Position numbers and translations under genes: made by a program
NCBI RefSeq assembly: GCF_051307055.1
Contig: NZ_CP149994.1
Span: 930,001-994,000 of the forward strand
Source of the DNA: Dryocola sp051307055
GTDB taxonomy: Bacteria; Pseudomonadota; Gammaproteobacteria; Enterobacterales; Enterobacteriaceae
Direction: 5' to 3'
Length of the DNA: 64,000 nt
Part shown: in pieces, positions 57,428-64,000 of the stretch
How positions within the stretch are numbered: position 1 is the first letter of the stretch
Layout: every line of letters starts with the position of its first letter
Notes under the pieces: generated by a model
The model's database searches: none
What the model was told of the DNA's origin: nothing
What the model saw: only the letters and a program-made list of their open reading frames with translations

Positions 57428-58942
57428 ATGAGCCTGTCCATCACTTCGCTTGCCAGTATCGCCATCGATCTGCAAAACGGCATTACCCACCAGGACCGTT
57501 TTGCCCGCCTGATCCGCACGCTGCGCCAGCTTTTAGGCAGCGACGCCACGGCGCTGCTGCGCTACGAGGCGCGTCAGTTCCGCCCGTTGGCTATTGACGG
57601 ACTGGCGGAAGACGTTCTCGGAAGACGGTTTGCGCTGGATGCGCATCCACGTCTGGAGGCCATTGCGCGCGCGGGCGACGTGGTGCGCTTTCCAGCCGAA
57701 AGCGAGCTTCCGGATCCCTACGACGGGCTGATCCCTCATCACGGTGATTTAAAAGTGCATGCCTGCCTTGGTTTACCGCTGTTCGCCGACCAGACCCTGA
57801 TTGGCGCCTTAACCGTGGACGGCATGGATCCCGCCCAGTTCGACCATTTCAGCGATGAAGAGCTGCGGCTTATCAGCGTGCTGGCAGCCGGCGCGCTGAA
57901 TAACGCCCTGCTGATGGAACAGCTGGAAAACCAGACGCCTGCGGCGAACGCGGCGCCCGCGACCGGAAAAACCGGCGGCACGGAAATGGTGGGGCTCTCC
58001 GCAGGGATCGAGCAGCTGAAAAAAGAGATCGAAATTGTCGCGGGATCGGATCTGAATGTGTTTATCACCGGTGAAACGGGCGTAGGTAAAGAGCTAGTGG
58101 CGCGGGCGATCCATAGCGGGTCGGCGCGCGCGGCCAATCCGCTGGTTTATCTCAACTGTGCGGCCTTGCCGGAAAGCGTGGCGGAAAGTGAACTGTTCGG
58201 CCACGTTAAAGGCGCGTTTACCGGGGCGATACACCATCGAACCGGGAAATTTGAGATGGCGGATAACGGGACGCTGTTTCTCGATGAAATCGGCGAGCTG
58301 CCGCTGACGCTGCAGGCTAAGCTGCTGCGCGTTTTGCAGTACGGCGATATTCAGCGAGTGGGGGATGACAACAGCCAGCGTGTCAACGTGCGGGTGCTGG
58401 CGGCGACTAACCGGGATCTGAAACAGCAGGTGCTCGACGGGCAGTTTCGCTCCGATCTGTTTCACCGTTTAAGCGTCTTCCCGGTACACGTTCCACCTCT
58501 GCGTGAACGTGGCGATGACATCACGCTTTTAGCCGGGTTTTTCTGCGAGCAAAGCCGCGTAAAAATGGGGCTGCGGCAGGTGGTGCTCAGCGACGGCGCG
58601 CGGGATTTACTCCGCCGTTATGACTGGCCGGGTAACATCCGTGAGCTGGAACACGCTATTTACCGCGCGATTGTTCTGGCGCGAGCCGGGCATCCGGGAG
58701 GGGAGCTGCTGCTCCAGCCGCAGCATTTCCAGCTGGCGGATGCAGAATTAAAGAGCCTGCCCGCGACGGCAAAAACGCAGCCCCTCGTGGATAATTTACG
58801 TACGGCCACGGACGATTTTCAGCGCCAGATTATTATTCAGGCGCTCGATGCTAACGGCGGAAACTGGGCGGCGACCGCGCGCCAGCTACAGCTTGATGTA
58901 GCAAACCTGCACCGGCTGGCTAAACGGCTGGGCGTAAAGTAA
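57428..58942 (+). CDS. norR: NorR, nitric oxide-sensing sigma54 activator
   Basis: 504 aa, the E. coli length. An N-terminal GAF domain (about 1-180) carries the mononuclear iron that binds nitric oxide. The AAA+ domain has Walker A GETGVGKELVARA, the sigma54-contacting GAFTGA loop and Walker B GTLFLDEIGEL, and a Fis-type helix-turn-helix is at the C terminus (NWAATARQLQLDVANLHRLAK). The start at 57428 (MSLSITSLASIAIDLQNG) follows AGGGAG. It activates the divergent norVW. Confidence 0.96.
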   Translation: MSLSITSLASIAIDLQNGITHQDRFARLIRTLRQLLGSDATALLRYEARQFRPLAIDGLAEDVLGRRFALDAHPRLEAIARAGDVVRFPAESELPDPYDGLIPHHGDLKVHACLGLPLFADQTLIGALTVDGMDPAQFDHFSDEELRLISVLAAGALNNALLMEQLENQTPAANAAPATGKTGGTEMVGLSAGIEQLKKEIEIVAGSDLNVFITGETGVGKELVARAIHSGSARAANPLVYLNCAALPESVAESELFGHVKGAFTGAIHHRTGKFEMADNGTLFLDEIGELPLTLQAKLLRVLQYGDIQRVGDDNSQRVNVRVLAATNRDLKQQVLDGQFRSDLFHRLSVFPVHVPPLRERGDDITLLAGFFCEQSRVKMGLRQVVLSDGARDLLRRYDWPGNIRELEHAIYRAIVLARAGHPGGELLLQPQHFQLADAELKSLPATAKTQPLVDNLRTATDDFQRQIIIQALDANGGNWAATARQLQLDVANLHRLAKRLGVK

Positions 58943-58945
58943 AAC

Positions 58946-59494
58946 TTAAGAAACTTTAGTAAATAACGGCTGGCGGTCAATGAACTCACCGTCGGTTCGG
59001 AACAGACCGTCGCCGGTATAATGCAGCGTTTCAGGCCATTGCGGCTCGTGTTGCACGCGGGCGAAGACAACTTCAAAGATAAAAAAGTTGTAGCTTTCCA
59101 CCAGCACGTCATCATGCAGGCGGCATTCAAAACAGGCGTAACATTCGTCGATAGCGGGGGCGGCGACCTTTTTGGATTTTACCGGCGTCAGGGAAAACTC
59201 GGCGAATTTATCCGTTTCGGTTCCTGAGCAGTTGCCTATTCTGGCAACCGTATCCGCCAGTGCGCGGGTAGGCAGATTAATGACGCATTCGCCGCTTTCA
59301 CGGATCATACTGAAGCTGTGGTTGCCCGCCGAAATCATGCAGCCGACAAGCGAGGGCGAGAATTCCATAATGGTATGCCAGCCGAGGGTCATAATATTGC
59401 TCTTGTTGTGATGAAGCGAAGAGAGCAAAACAACCGGCCCCGGTTCCAGATAACGGCGAATTTGCTCCACAGGAAAGGCGTATTTTTTGGTCAT
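58946..59494 (-). CDS. Flavin reductase-like (flavoredoxin) domain protein
   Basis: 182-aa FMN-binding split-barrel protein. The segment NIMTLGWHTIMEFSPSLVGCMIS and NHSFSMIRESGECVINLPT are typical of flavin reductase-like and flavoredoxin proteins. Three bases separate its stop from that of norR. It may serve electron transfer related to nitrosative stress, but only proximity suggests this. Confidence 0.85.
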   Translation of the reverse strand: MTKKYAFPVEQIRRYLEPGPVVLLSSLHHNKSNIMTLGWHTIMEFSPSLVGCMISAGNHSFSMIRESGECVINLPTRALADTVARIGNCSGTETDKFAEFSLTPVKSKKVAAPAIDECYACFECRLHDDVLVESYNFFIFEVVFARVQHEPQWPETLHYTGDGLFRTDGEFIDRQPLFTKVS

Positions 59495-59667
59495 GGTTCC
59501 CCCCGGTTTATGGCTTACATGGTTGAGCGTAGATGAAAAGACGTATTCGCGTAGCCTGACAACCGCTGTCGTGTTGCTGTCAGGTCGGTGTCGCGTTGCT
59601 GTCGTGGCGCGGCAGCTGCGGCTGGCGCACAGTGAAGGCTGGTTTACAAACGTGGAGAAAACCCGCT

Positions 59668-60141
59668 ATGAAACACTCAACTATTAAAGCGCTGCGCTTA
59701 TCAAGAGCCTGGTCCCAGGAACAACTGGCGGAGCTTTCCTCTTTAAGCGTGCGCACCGTTCAGCGCATTGAAAACGGCGGCCAGGCGAGCCTGGAAACCC
59801 TGGGCGCCATAGCTGCGGCATTCGATTTAAACGTGGCCGATTTGAATGCGGAAACGGCGCCGGAATCTACTCAGGATGAGGCGTTAAACCAGAAAATTAC
59901 ACTGGCGAAAAAACGGCTCGACAGGGAGTATGGCTTTTATCGCGCCGTGTTGACCTGGGCCGTGGTCTGCGCCGGGCTGGCGGCGATAAATCTGTTTACC
60001 TCGCCCGGCCAGTTGTGGTTTATCTGGCCAACGGTAATCTGGGGCGCCCTGCTGACTATACGTGGCGTGAGGCTGTTTGCTTTACAGGGCTGGCTGGAAC
60101 GCCGGCAGCAGCAGCGACTCCAGCAGTTATTGCGTAAATAG
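59668..60141 (+). CDS. Small XRE-family regulator with C-terminal membrane segments
   Basis: 157 aa from ATG 59668 (MKHSTIKALRLSRAWSQEQ), preceded by GGAG; an in-frame start 24 codons upstream is unlikely. Helix-turn-helix at about 8-62 (WSQEQLAELSSLSVRTVQRIENGG), a charged linker (LAKKRLDREYGF), then two hydrophobic helices in a 2TM-like module (about 90-145). Such proteins may be membrane-tethered regulators. The target is unknown. Confidence 0.8.
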   Translation: MKHSTIKALRLSRAWSQEQLAELSSLSVRTVQRIENGGQASLETLGAIAAAFDLNVADLNAETAPESTQDEALNQKITLAKKRLDREYGFYRAVLTWAVVCAGLAAINLFTSPGQLWFIWPTVIWGALLTIRGVRLFALQGWLERRQQQRLQQLLRK

Positions 60142-60156
60142 TTAATTTATCGCACT

Positions 60157-60182
60157 GTGACGGGCAAAATTTCACCCGTTAC
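60157..60182 (+). terminator. Hairpin after the XRE gene
   Basis: GTGACGGG (60157-60164) pairs with CCCGTTAC (60175-60182), one G-T pair, followed by CTTGCTTTTT. Likely a weak terminator. No start of the next gene lies before it, which supports a GntR start further downstream. Confidence 0.55.
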
Positions 60183-60252
60183 CTTGCTTTTTCACGGGGG
60201 GAATACCGCGTTCGACCCCGTGAAAAAACGGTCAGAGGGATCCGCAGACGGC

Positions 60253-60975
60253 ATGAAGAAAAAAGAATTTGTCACGCAGGACTTACTCAGCAAAATCTAT
60301 CAGCATAGCGGATCGGCATTGCGCAAGCTTCCTCCCGAGCGGCAGCTGGCTGAAGAGTATGGCGTTTCCCGCTTTACCATTCGCCAGGCCCTGGAGAAGC
60401 TGGTAAGCATCGGCGTGGTTGAAATTGTGCAGGGGTCGGGCATCTGGATTAATCAGCAGGCGCGCAATAACCCGCTGGTGTACAACTCCATCACGGAAAA
60501 ACGCTTCGATCAGATCGCTTTTCGCATGGTCAACCTGCATAAAAAATTGCCCGACCGCGAAGAGCAGCAGGTATTTGGCCTTGGCGAAGACGATTTTATC
60601 TGGCAGTTTTGCCGCCTGCGCTACGTGGACAGCCAAAAGGTGCAGATTGAGACTTCACGCATGCCGACGAAGGATTTCCCCGATCTTAACCAGGCCGTCA
60701 TTGAGAAATCCATTCAGCAGTACGTGCTGGGCAAGGGCTATCGCATTTCGCATTTGCTCACCAGCTATCAGGCCGTCAGCCTCAGCAAGGAGCAGGCAGC
60801 GCTGCTGGAATGTAAAAAAGGCAGCCCGGCGATGCGCATTATCAACCGGGGTATCCTTGAAGGCGGACGGGTATTTGAGATCAGCGAAATCGTTGATATC
60901 AACTATTCCTGCACCTACGTTATCCCCTTTAACCACGATAATCTGGCGTTTCGCAAGGGCCCTCAGGGCGTGTGA
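60253..60975 (+). CDS. GntR-family regulator with UTRA domain (HutC subfamily)
   Basis: 240 aa from ATG 60253 (MKKKEFVTQDLLSKIYQHSG); the open frame starts at 60157 inside a hairpin, so the later start is preferred. The winged helix contains LPPERQLAEEYGVSRFTIRQALEKL; the C-terminal UTRA effector domain spans about 80-235 (YNSITEKRFDQIAFRMVNLH, SPAMRIINRGILEGGRVFEI). Its 3' end overlaps the dehydratase gene by 13 bases, tail to tail. It probably represses the neighbouring dehydratase and PTS genes in response to a sugar phosphate or sugar acid. Confidence 0.85.
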   Translation: MKKKEFVTQDLLSKIYQHSGSALRKLPPERQLAEEYGVSRFTIRQALEKLVSIGVVEIVQGSGIWINQQARNNPLVYNSITEKRFDQIAFRMVNLHKKLPDREEQQVFGLGEDDFIWQFCRLRYVDSQKVQIETSRMPTKDFPDLNQAVIEKSIQQYVLGKGYRISHLLTSYQAVSLSKEQAALLECKKGSPAMRIINRGILEGGRVFEISEIVDINYSCTYVIPFNHDNLAFRKGPQGV

Positions 60976-62177
60976 ATCACGCCGTTTGGTAAACGACTTT
61001 GCGTCCATTCATGAGGGCGGTATTCCAGCGGGAAGCTTTCGGCTTTTTGCTGGTCGAAGCCCACGCCGATGCCCGCTTTTTCAGGCGGGTACATGTAGCC
61101 TTGCTCCGCCGTCAGCGCACCCGGGAATACCGCTTCGGTATTCGGTTTGTTCGGAATATATTCCTGGATTGCCGCGTTATGCAGATGAATATTCAGGTGC
61201 GTATTCACCGCCACGCCGACTGGCGTCATATCCGGCGGGCCGTGCCATGCCAGGCGCACGCCGAAGGCCTGGCACAAAACCGCCAGCTTCAGCGCGGGCG
61301 TAATTCCGCCAATCTGTGAAACGTGGCAGCGAATGAAATCAATACGGCGATTCACAATCAGATCGTGCCATTCGGCAGGGTTGTTAAACAGCTCGCCCAT
61401 GGCAAGCGGCACTGTAGAGTGAGCGCGTACCTGCTCAAGCCAGGCGCTGTGCTGCGGCGGGAGAATATCCTCCAGGAACCACGGCTGGTAAGGTTCGAGC
61501 CGCTTCGCCAGCTGAATGGCCTGCTGCGGGAACAGTCGCTCATGCACATCGTGCAGAATATGGAACCGGTTGCCATACTTTTCACGCAGCGCTTTAAACA
61601 TGGCGACGGTATTAGCCATGTATTCATCCTGATCGTAATACGCGCCGGGGGCTGGATTTTTAGTGGCGTGCAGGCTTTGCGGCGTGCCGCCGTAAAAACC
61701 GAGCTGGCAGCGAATATAGCGATAGCCCTGTTCCAGCAGCTTATCGACTTCCGGATAGAGCCCTGCCAGCGTGTCACCTGCCGCATGGCTGTAAACCGCA
61801 ATGGCGTCTTTAGATTTTCCGCCAAACAGCTGATATAGCGGCATATCCGCCAGCTGCCCTTTAATATCCCACAGCGCCATATCGACGCCGGCAATGGCGT
61901 TATTTATCACCGGGCCGTTGCGCCAGTAGGCGTTGACGCTCATCATCTGCCACAGATCTTCAATATGGTTGGCGTCCCGCCCGATTAGCAGCGGTTTAAG
62001 GTACTCATCGACCATGGTTTTTACCGCCAGCGGGCGCTGCTGAAAAGTAGCGCAGCCGTGTCCGATAACGCCTTTATTCGTGGTGACTCTTACGGCTACC
62101 AGGTTGTGGCGGTCGGGTTTAGTAATAAAGCATTCAATATTTTCAATAAGCGTTGGCAGCACGAAATAACTCCACAA
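60963..62177 (-). CDS. Enolase-superfamily sugar-acid dehydratase (RspA/ManD-like)
   Basis: 404-aa member of the mandelate racemase/muconate cycloisomerase group, subgroup of mannonate and gluconate dehydratases. Metal ligands fall in HDVHERL, FLEDILPP and AMGELFNN, with the catalytic histidine in WHGPPDMTP and QEYIPNKPNTEAVFPG near the C terminus. HDVHERL and RCQLGFYGG differ from true mannonate dehydratases, so activity and substrate (mannonate, gluconate or another) are open. Divergent from the PTS gene. Confidence 0.8.
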   Translation of the reverse strand: MWSYFVLPTLIENIECFITKPDRHNLVAVRVTTNKGVIGHGCATFQQRPLAVKTMVDEYLKPLLIGRDANHIEDLWQMMSVNAYWRNGPVINNAIAGVDMALWDIKGQLADMPLYQLFGGKSKDAIAVYSHAAGDTLAGLYPEVDKLLEQGYRYIRCQLGFYGGTPQSLHATKNPAPGAYYDQDEYMANTVAMFKALREKYGNRFHILHDVHERLFPQQAIQLAKRLEPYQPWFLEDILPPQHSAWLEQVRAHSTVPLAMGELFNNPAEWHDLIVNRRIDFIRCHVSQIGGITPALKLAVLCQAFGVRLAWHGPPDMTPVGVAVNTHLNIHLHNAAIQEYIPNKPNTEAVFPGALTAEQGYMYPPEKAGIGVGFDQQKAESFPLEYRPHEWTQSRLPNGVIHTP

Positions 62178-62270
62178 GCCGTAAGGATTAAGGCCGGTTG
62201 CTCAGCATAAAAAGGATTTCTTTATTTACTATCGCCCTATTTGAAGGCGTAGGCAAAGCGCTTTTTTAAT

Positions 62271-62389
62271 AATTTTTATTGGTCAGGAAAAACATTTAAT
62301 AGCGGATTAAAACCGGACCAATTTGCTTGGTAAACGGTTTTTTATGCGCATGTTTGCTTTAAATGTGATGTCGGTCAATTTTTATTGGT
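62271..62389. promoter_or_regulatory. Repeated operator-like motifs between dehydratase and PTS genes
   Basis: AATTTTTATTGGT occurs twice (62271-62283 and 62377-62389). Between them, ACCAA-TTTGC-TTGGT (62317-62331) is a palindrome with further outer pairing (AAAACCG ahead, CGGTTTT behind). All three copies share ATTGGT or its complement ACCAAT. The region 62178-62466 holds no gene and should contain both divergent promoters. Confidence 0.6.
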
Positions 62390-62466
62390 TTGTTTTGTTG
62401 CCAGCCTTTCTCTACTCTTGCTGACCATGCCGCACATAACAATAAATACGTAATCCGGAGTCGCTA

Positions 62467-63837
62467 ATGGGTACGGTTGAGGTCATCAATAATATTATTC
62501 GCCTGGTCGGTGGGGCCGGAAATATTAATAAAGTCTGGCACTGCATGACGCGCCTGCGTTTTGACATCATTGATGAAAGCAAAATCGATCGCGCGGAGAT
62601 AAAAAAGCTGCCGGGGATATTAGGGGCGCAGGTTCAAAGCGATCAGTTTCAGATTATTATCGGCCCGCAGGTGAACAGCTGGTATGAGCAACTCTCCGCC
62701 GCGCTGGGTTCATCTTCGGCGCAGCACAGCACGGGCGAGCAGAAAAAAGAGCGTAAAAGCCTGATTTCCCTCTTTATGGATACGGTTTCCGGCGTGTTCG
62801 GGCCGATCGTGCCTGCTATTGCCGGCGCGGGGATGATCAAAGGGTTGCTGGCGGGCCTGATTGCGCTGAAGGTTATTTCCGCAAAAAGCGACACGGTGAT
62901 CGTTATCGATCTGATCGCCAGCGGCGTGTTCTATTTTTTACCGTTCTTCCTGGCCATCTCGGCGGCGCGCATTTTTAAAACCAACGAGTATCTGGCCGCT
63001 GCGGTCGCCGCCTGTTTTATGTATCCCTCGCTGATTGAGGCGGCAAAGGCGCTGGCGGGACACGCGCCCGACGCGGTTGAAGCGTTCTATTTTCTGAATG
63101 CGATCCCCGTTTCCGTCTTTAACTACGCTTCAAGCGTTATACCGGTGATTTTCTCGGTTCTGGCCCTGAGCTATATCCATCGCTGGGTCGACGGCATCAT
63201 GCCGGACGTGCTGAAAACGGTCTTTACGCCAACGCTAACGTTATTTTTAGCGGCGCTGGTCGCGCTGGTGGTTATCGGCCCGCTGGGGATCTATCTCGGT
63301 AAAGGCCTGGCGTGGTTTATTGAAGGCCTGTTTGGCGTATCGGCAAGCTTTGCCGGACTGGTGGTCGGCGCGATTCGTCCGATAGCCATTCTGACCGGCA
63401 TGCACCATGCGATGACGCCGATCGCGCTGCAAAACTTTACCGACCGTGGTTACGACATGCTGATGCCGATGATGTTTATGGCGAATATGGCCATTGCAGG
63501 CTCAACCTTTGCCATCTGGCGGCAGAGCAGGTCGCGCCAGGAACGTTCGGTTGTGCTCTCTGCGGGAATTTCTGCGCTGCTGGGCATTACGGAACCTGCG
63601 CTGTTTGGCGTGCTGACCCGTTACAAAAAAGCCTTTATCGCAGCGACCGTCGCCAGCGCCGTCGCCTCTGCGTTTATCGCTTTCTTCGGCGTGCGGCTGT
63701 ATGGCTACATTCTGTCGAGCATCTTTAGCCTGCCAGCCTACATTGGACCTTATTTTGTATTTGCGCTGGCGGGCGTAGCGCTGGCGCTGGTCTTATCGTT
63801 CGCGCTGACTACGCTGCTGGTGCGCGAAAAGGCCTGA
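62467..63837 (+). CDS. PTS sugar permease EIIBC, glucoside/sucrose type
   Basis: 456-aa phosphotransferase permease without its own EIIA domain. The EIIB domain (1-80) carries the phosphorylated cysteine C26 in WHCMTRLRFDI, and the EIIC domain (about 100-456) has about ten helices with LTGMHHAMTPIALQNF and LLGITEPALFGVLTRYKKAF, typical of the glucose-glucoside (bgl/sac/tre) family. EIIA must come from elsewhere, perhaps Crr. The sugar is unknown. Confidence 0.9.
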   Translation: MGTVEVINNIIRLVGGAGNINKVWHCMTRLRFDIIDESKIDRAEIKKLPGILGAQVQSDQFQIIIGPQVNSWYEQLSAALGSSSAQHSTGEQKKERKSLISLFMDTVSGVFGPIVPAIAGAGMIKGLLAGLIALKVISAKSDTVIVIDLIASGVFYFLPFFLAISAARIFKTNEYLAAAVAACFMYPSLIEAAKALAGHAPDAVEAFYFLNAIPVSVFNYASSVIPVIFSVLALSYIHRWVDGIMPDVLKTVFTPTLTLFLAALVALVVIGPLGIYLGKGLAWFIEGLFGVSASFAGLVVGAIRPIAILTGMHHAMTPIALQNFTDRGYDMLMPMMFMANMAIAGSTFAIWRQSRSRQERSVVLSAGISALLGITEPALFGVLTRYKKAFIAATVASAVASAFIAFFGVRLYGYILSSIFSLPAYIGPYFVFALAGVALALVLSFALTTLLVREKA

Positions 63838-64000
63838 ATGTGCCGCTGAAAGGAATGCGGTTCGGGTCCTGTGCTGGCGCGGCGCCGGCAGCGTGGCGCC
63901 ATCCGGCGGCCCGTCGCCAGCATCTGACGTGGTCATCTGCTGAGTTATGAGATGGGGGAGGGCTACATTTTTTGGGGCCGGACCTGGGAACAATGTATGA
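63838..64000. other. Window end, no gene identified
   Basis: The last 163 bases contain GC-rich inverted segments (GGCGCGGCGCC, GCGTGGCGCC) and an end-of-window open frame on the minus strand that looks non-coding. A gene downstream of the PTS permease, such as a hydrolase, could begin beyond the edge. Confidence 0.4.

Noticed and set aside
59596..59667. 24-codon upstream extension of the XRE gene
   Set aside because: The helix-turn-helix begins right after MKHSTIKALRLS at 59668, which has GGAG upstream; the earlier codons look like random sequence.
63793..63993. Minus-strand frame at the window end
   Set aside because: Composition and lack of any start signal suggest a shadow frame overlapping the end of the PTS gene.
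1..64000. CRISPR arrays
   Set aside because: No regularly spaced short repeats and no cas-like proteins were seen.
1..64000. tRNA or rRNA genes
   Set aside because: No cloverleaf-type or rRNA sequence was recognised; the only stable RNA gene found is ffs.

Overview
The window is a chromosomal segment from a member of the Enterobacteriaceae close to Enterobacter, Klebsiella, Salmonella and Escherichia. Positions 1-46564 follow the E. coli K-12 order almost gene for gene from nrdR to the 4.5S RNA gene ffs. One clear difference within this stretch is a cysteine desulfhydrase-like gene (cdsH) next to decR, an arrangement I know from Salmonella. The genus cannot be settled from sequence reading alone.

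Core part (1-46564). The order is: riboflavin and thiamine synthesis with nusB and pgpA (1-3968); aldo-keto reductase yajO, then the isoprenoid cluster dxs-ispA-xseB and thiI (4018-9736); yajL-panE, yajQ and the MFS exporter yajR (9774-13316); an IS4-family insertion sequence (13583-15003); the cytochrome bo3 operon cyoABCDE (15035-19832); ampG, yajG and bolA; the protein quality-control block tig-clpP-clpX-lon-hupB-ppiD with visible heat-shock promoters; ybaV, fadM, queC, ybaE, cof, cdsH and decR; the ABC exporter mdlAB; the nitrogen pair glnK-amtB under a sigma54 promoter; tesB, ybaY, atl and ffs.

Accessory part (46565-64000). Directly after ffs the order breaks. A roughly 3 kb low-GC patch (46565 to about 49600) holds a truncated tyrosine integrase with an in-frame amber codon, a 67-codon gene with an in-frame ochre codon, a lone membrane-anchored coiled-coil protein (379 aa) and an 88-aa protein built from two copies of a 25-residue repeat. 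I could not assign the last two to a known family; they are the best candidates here for an undescribed accessory or defence module. Several modules follow: a MocR regulator divergent from a YczE-type membrane protein; an AraC regulator, LysE exporter and GNAT acetyltransferase; ybaA, which sits next to ffs in E. coli and so marks the far side of the insertion; the nitric-oxide detoxification genes norW-norV/norR with three NorR boxes; a flavin reductase-like gene; a small XRE regulator; and a catabolic locus of a GntR/UTRA regulator, an enolase-superfamily sugar-acid dehydratase and a glucoside-type PTS EIIBC permease.

Two regulatory details stand out. The IS4-family element has landed inside the transcription terminator of the cyo operon and carries its own inward-facing terminator-like hairpins at both ends. 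The intergenic regions of decR/cdsH, MocR/YczE, norV/norR and dehydratase/PTS each carry repeats that look like operators for the adjacent regulator.
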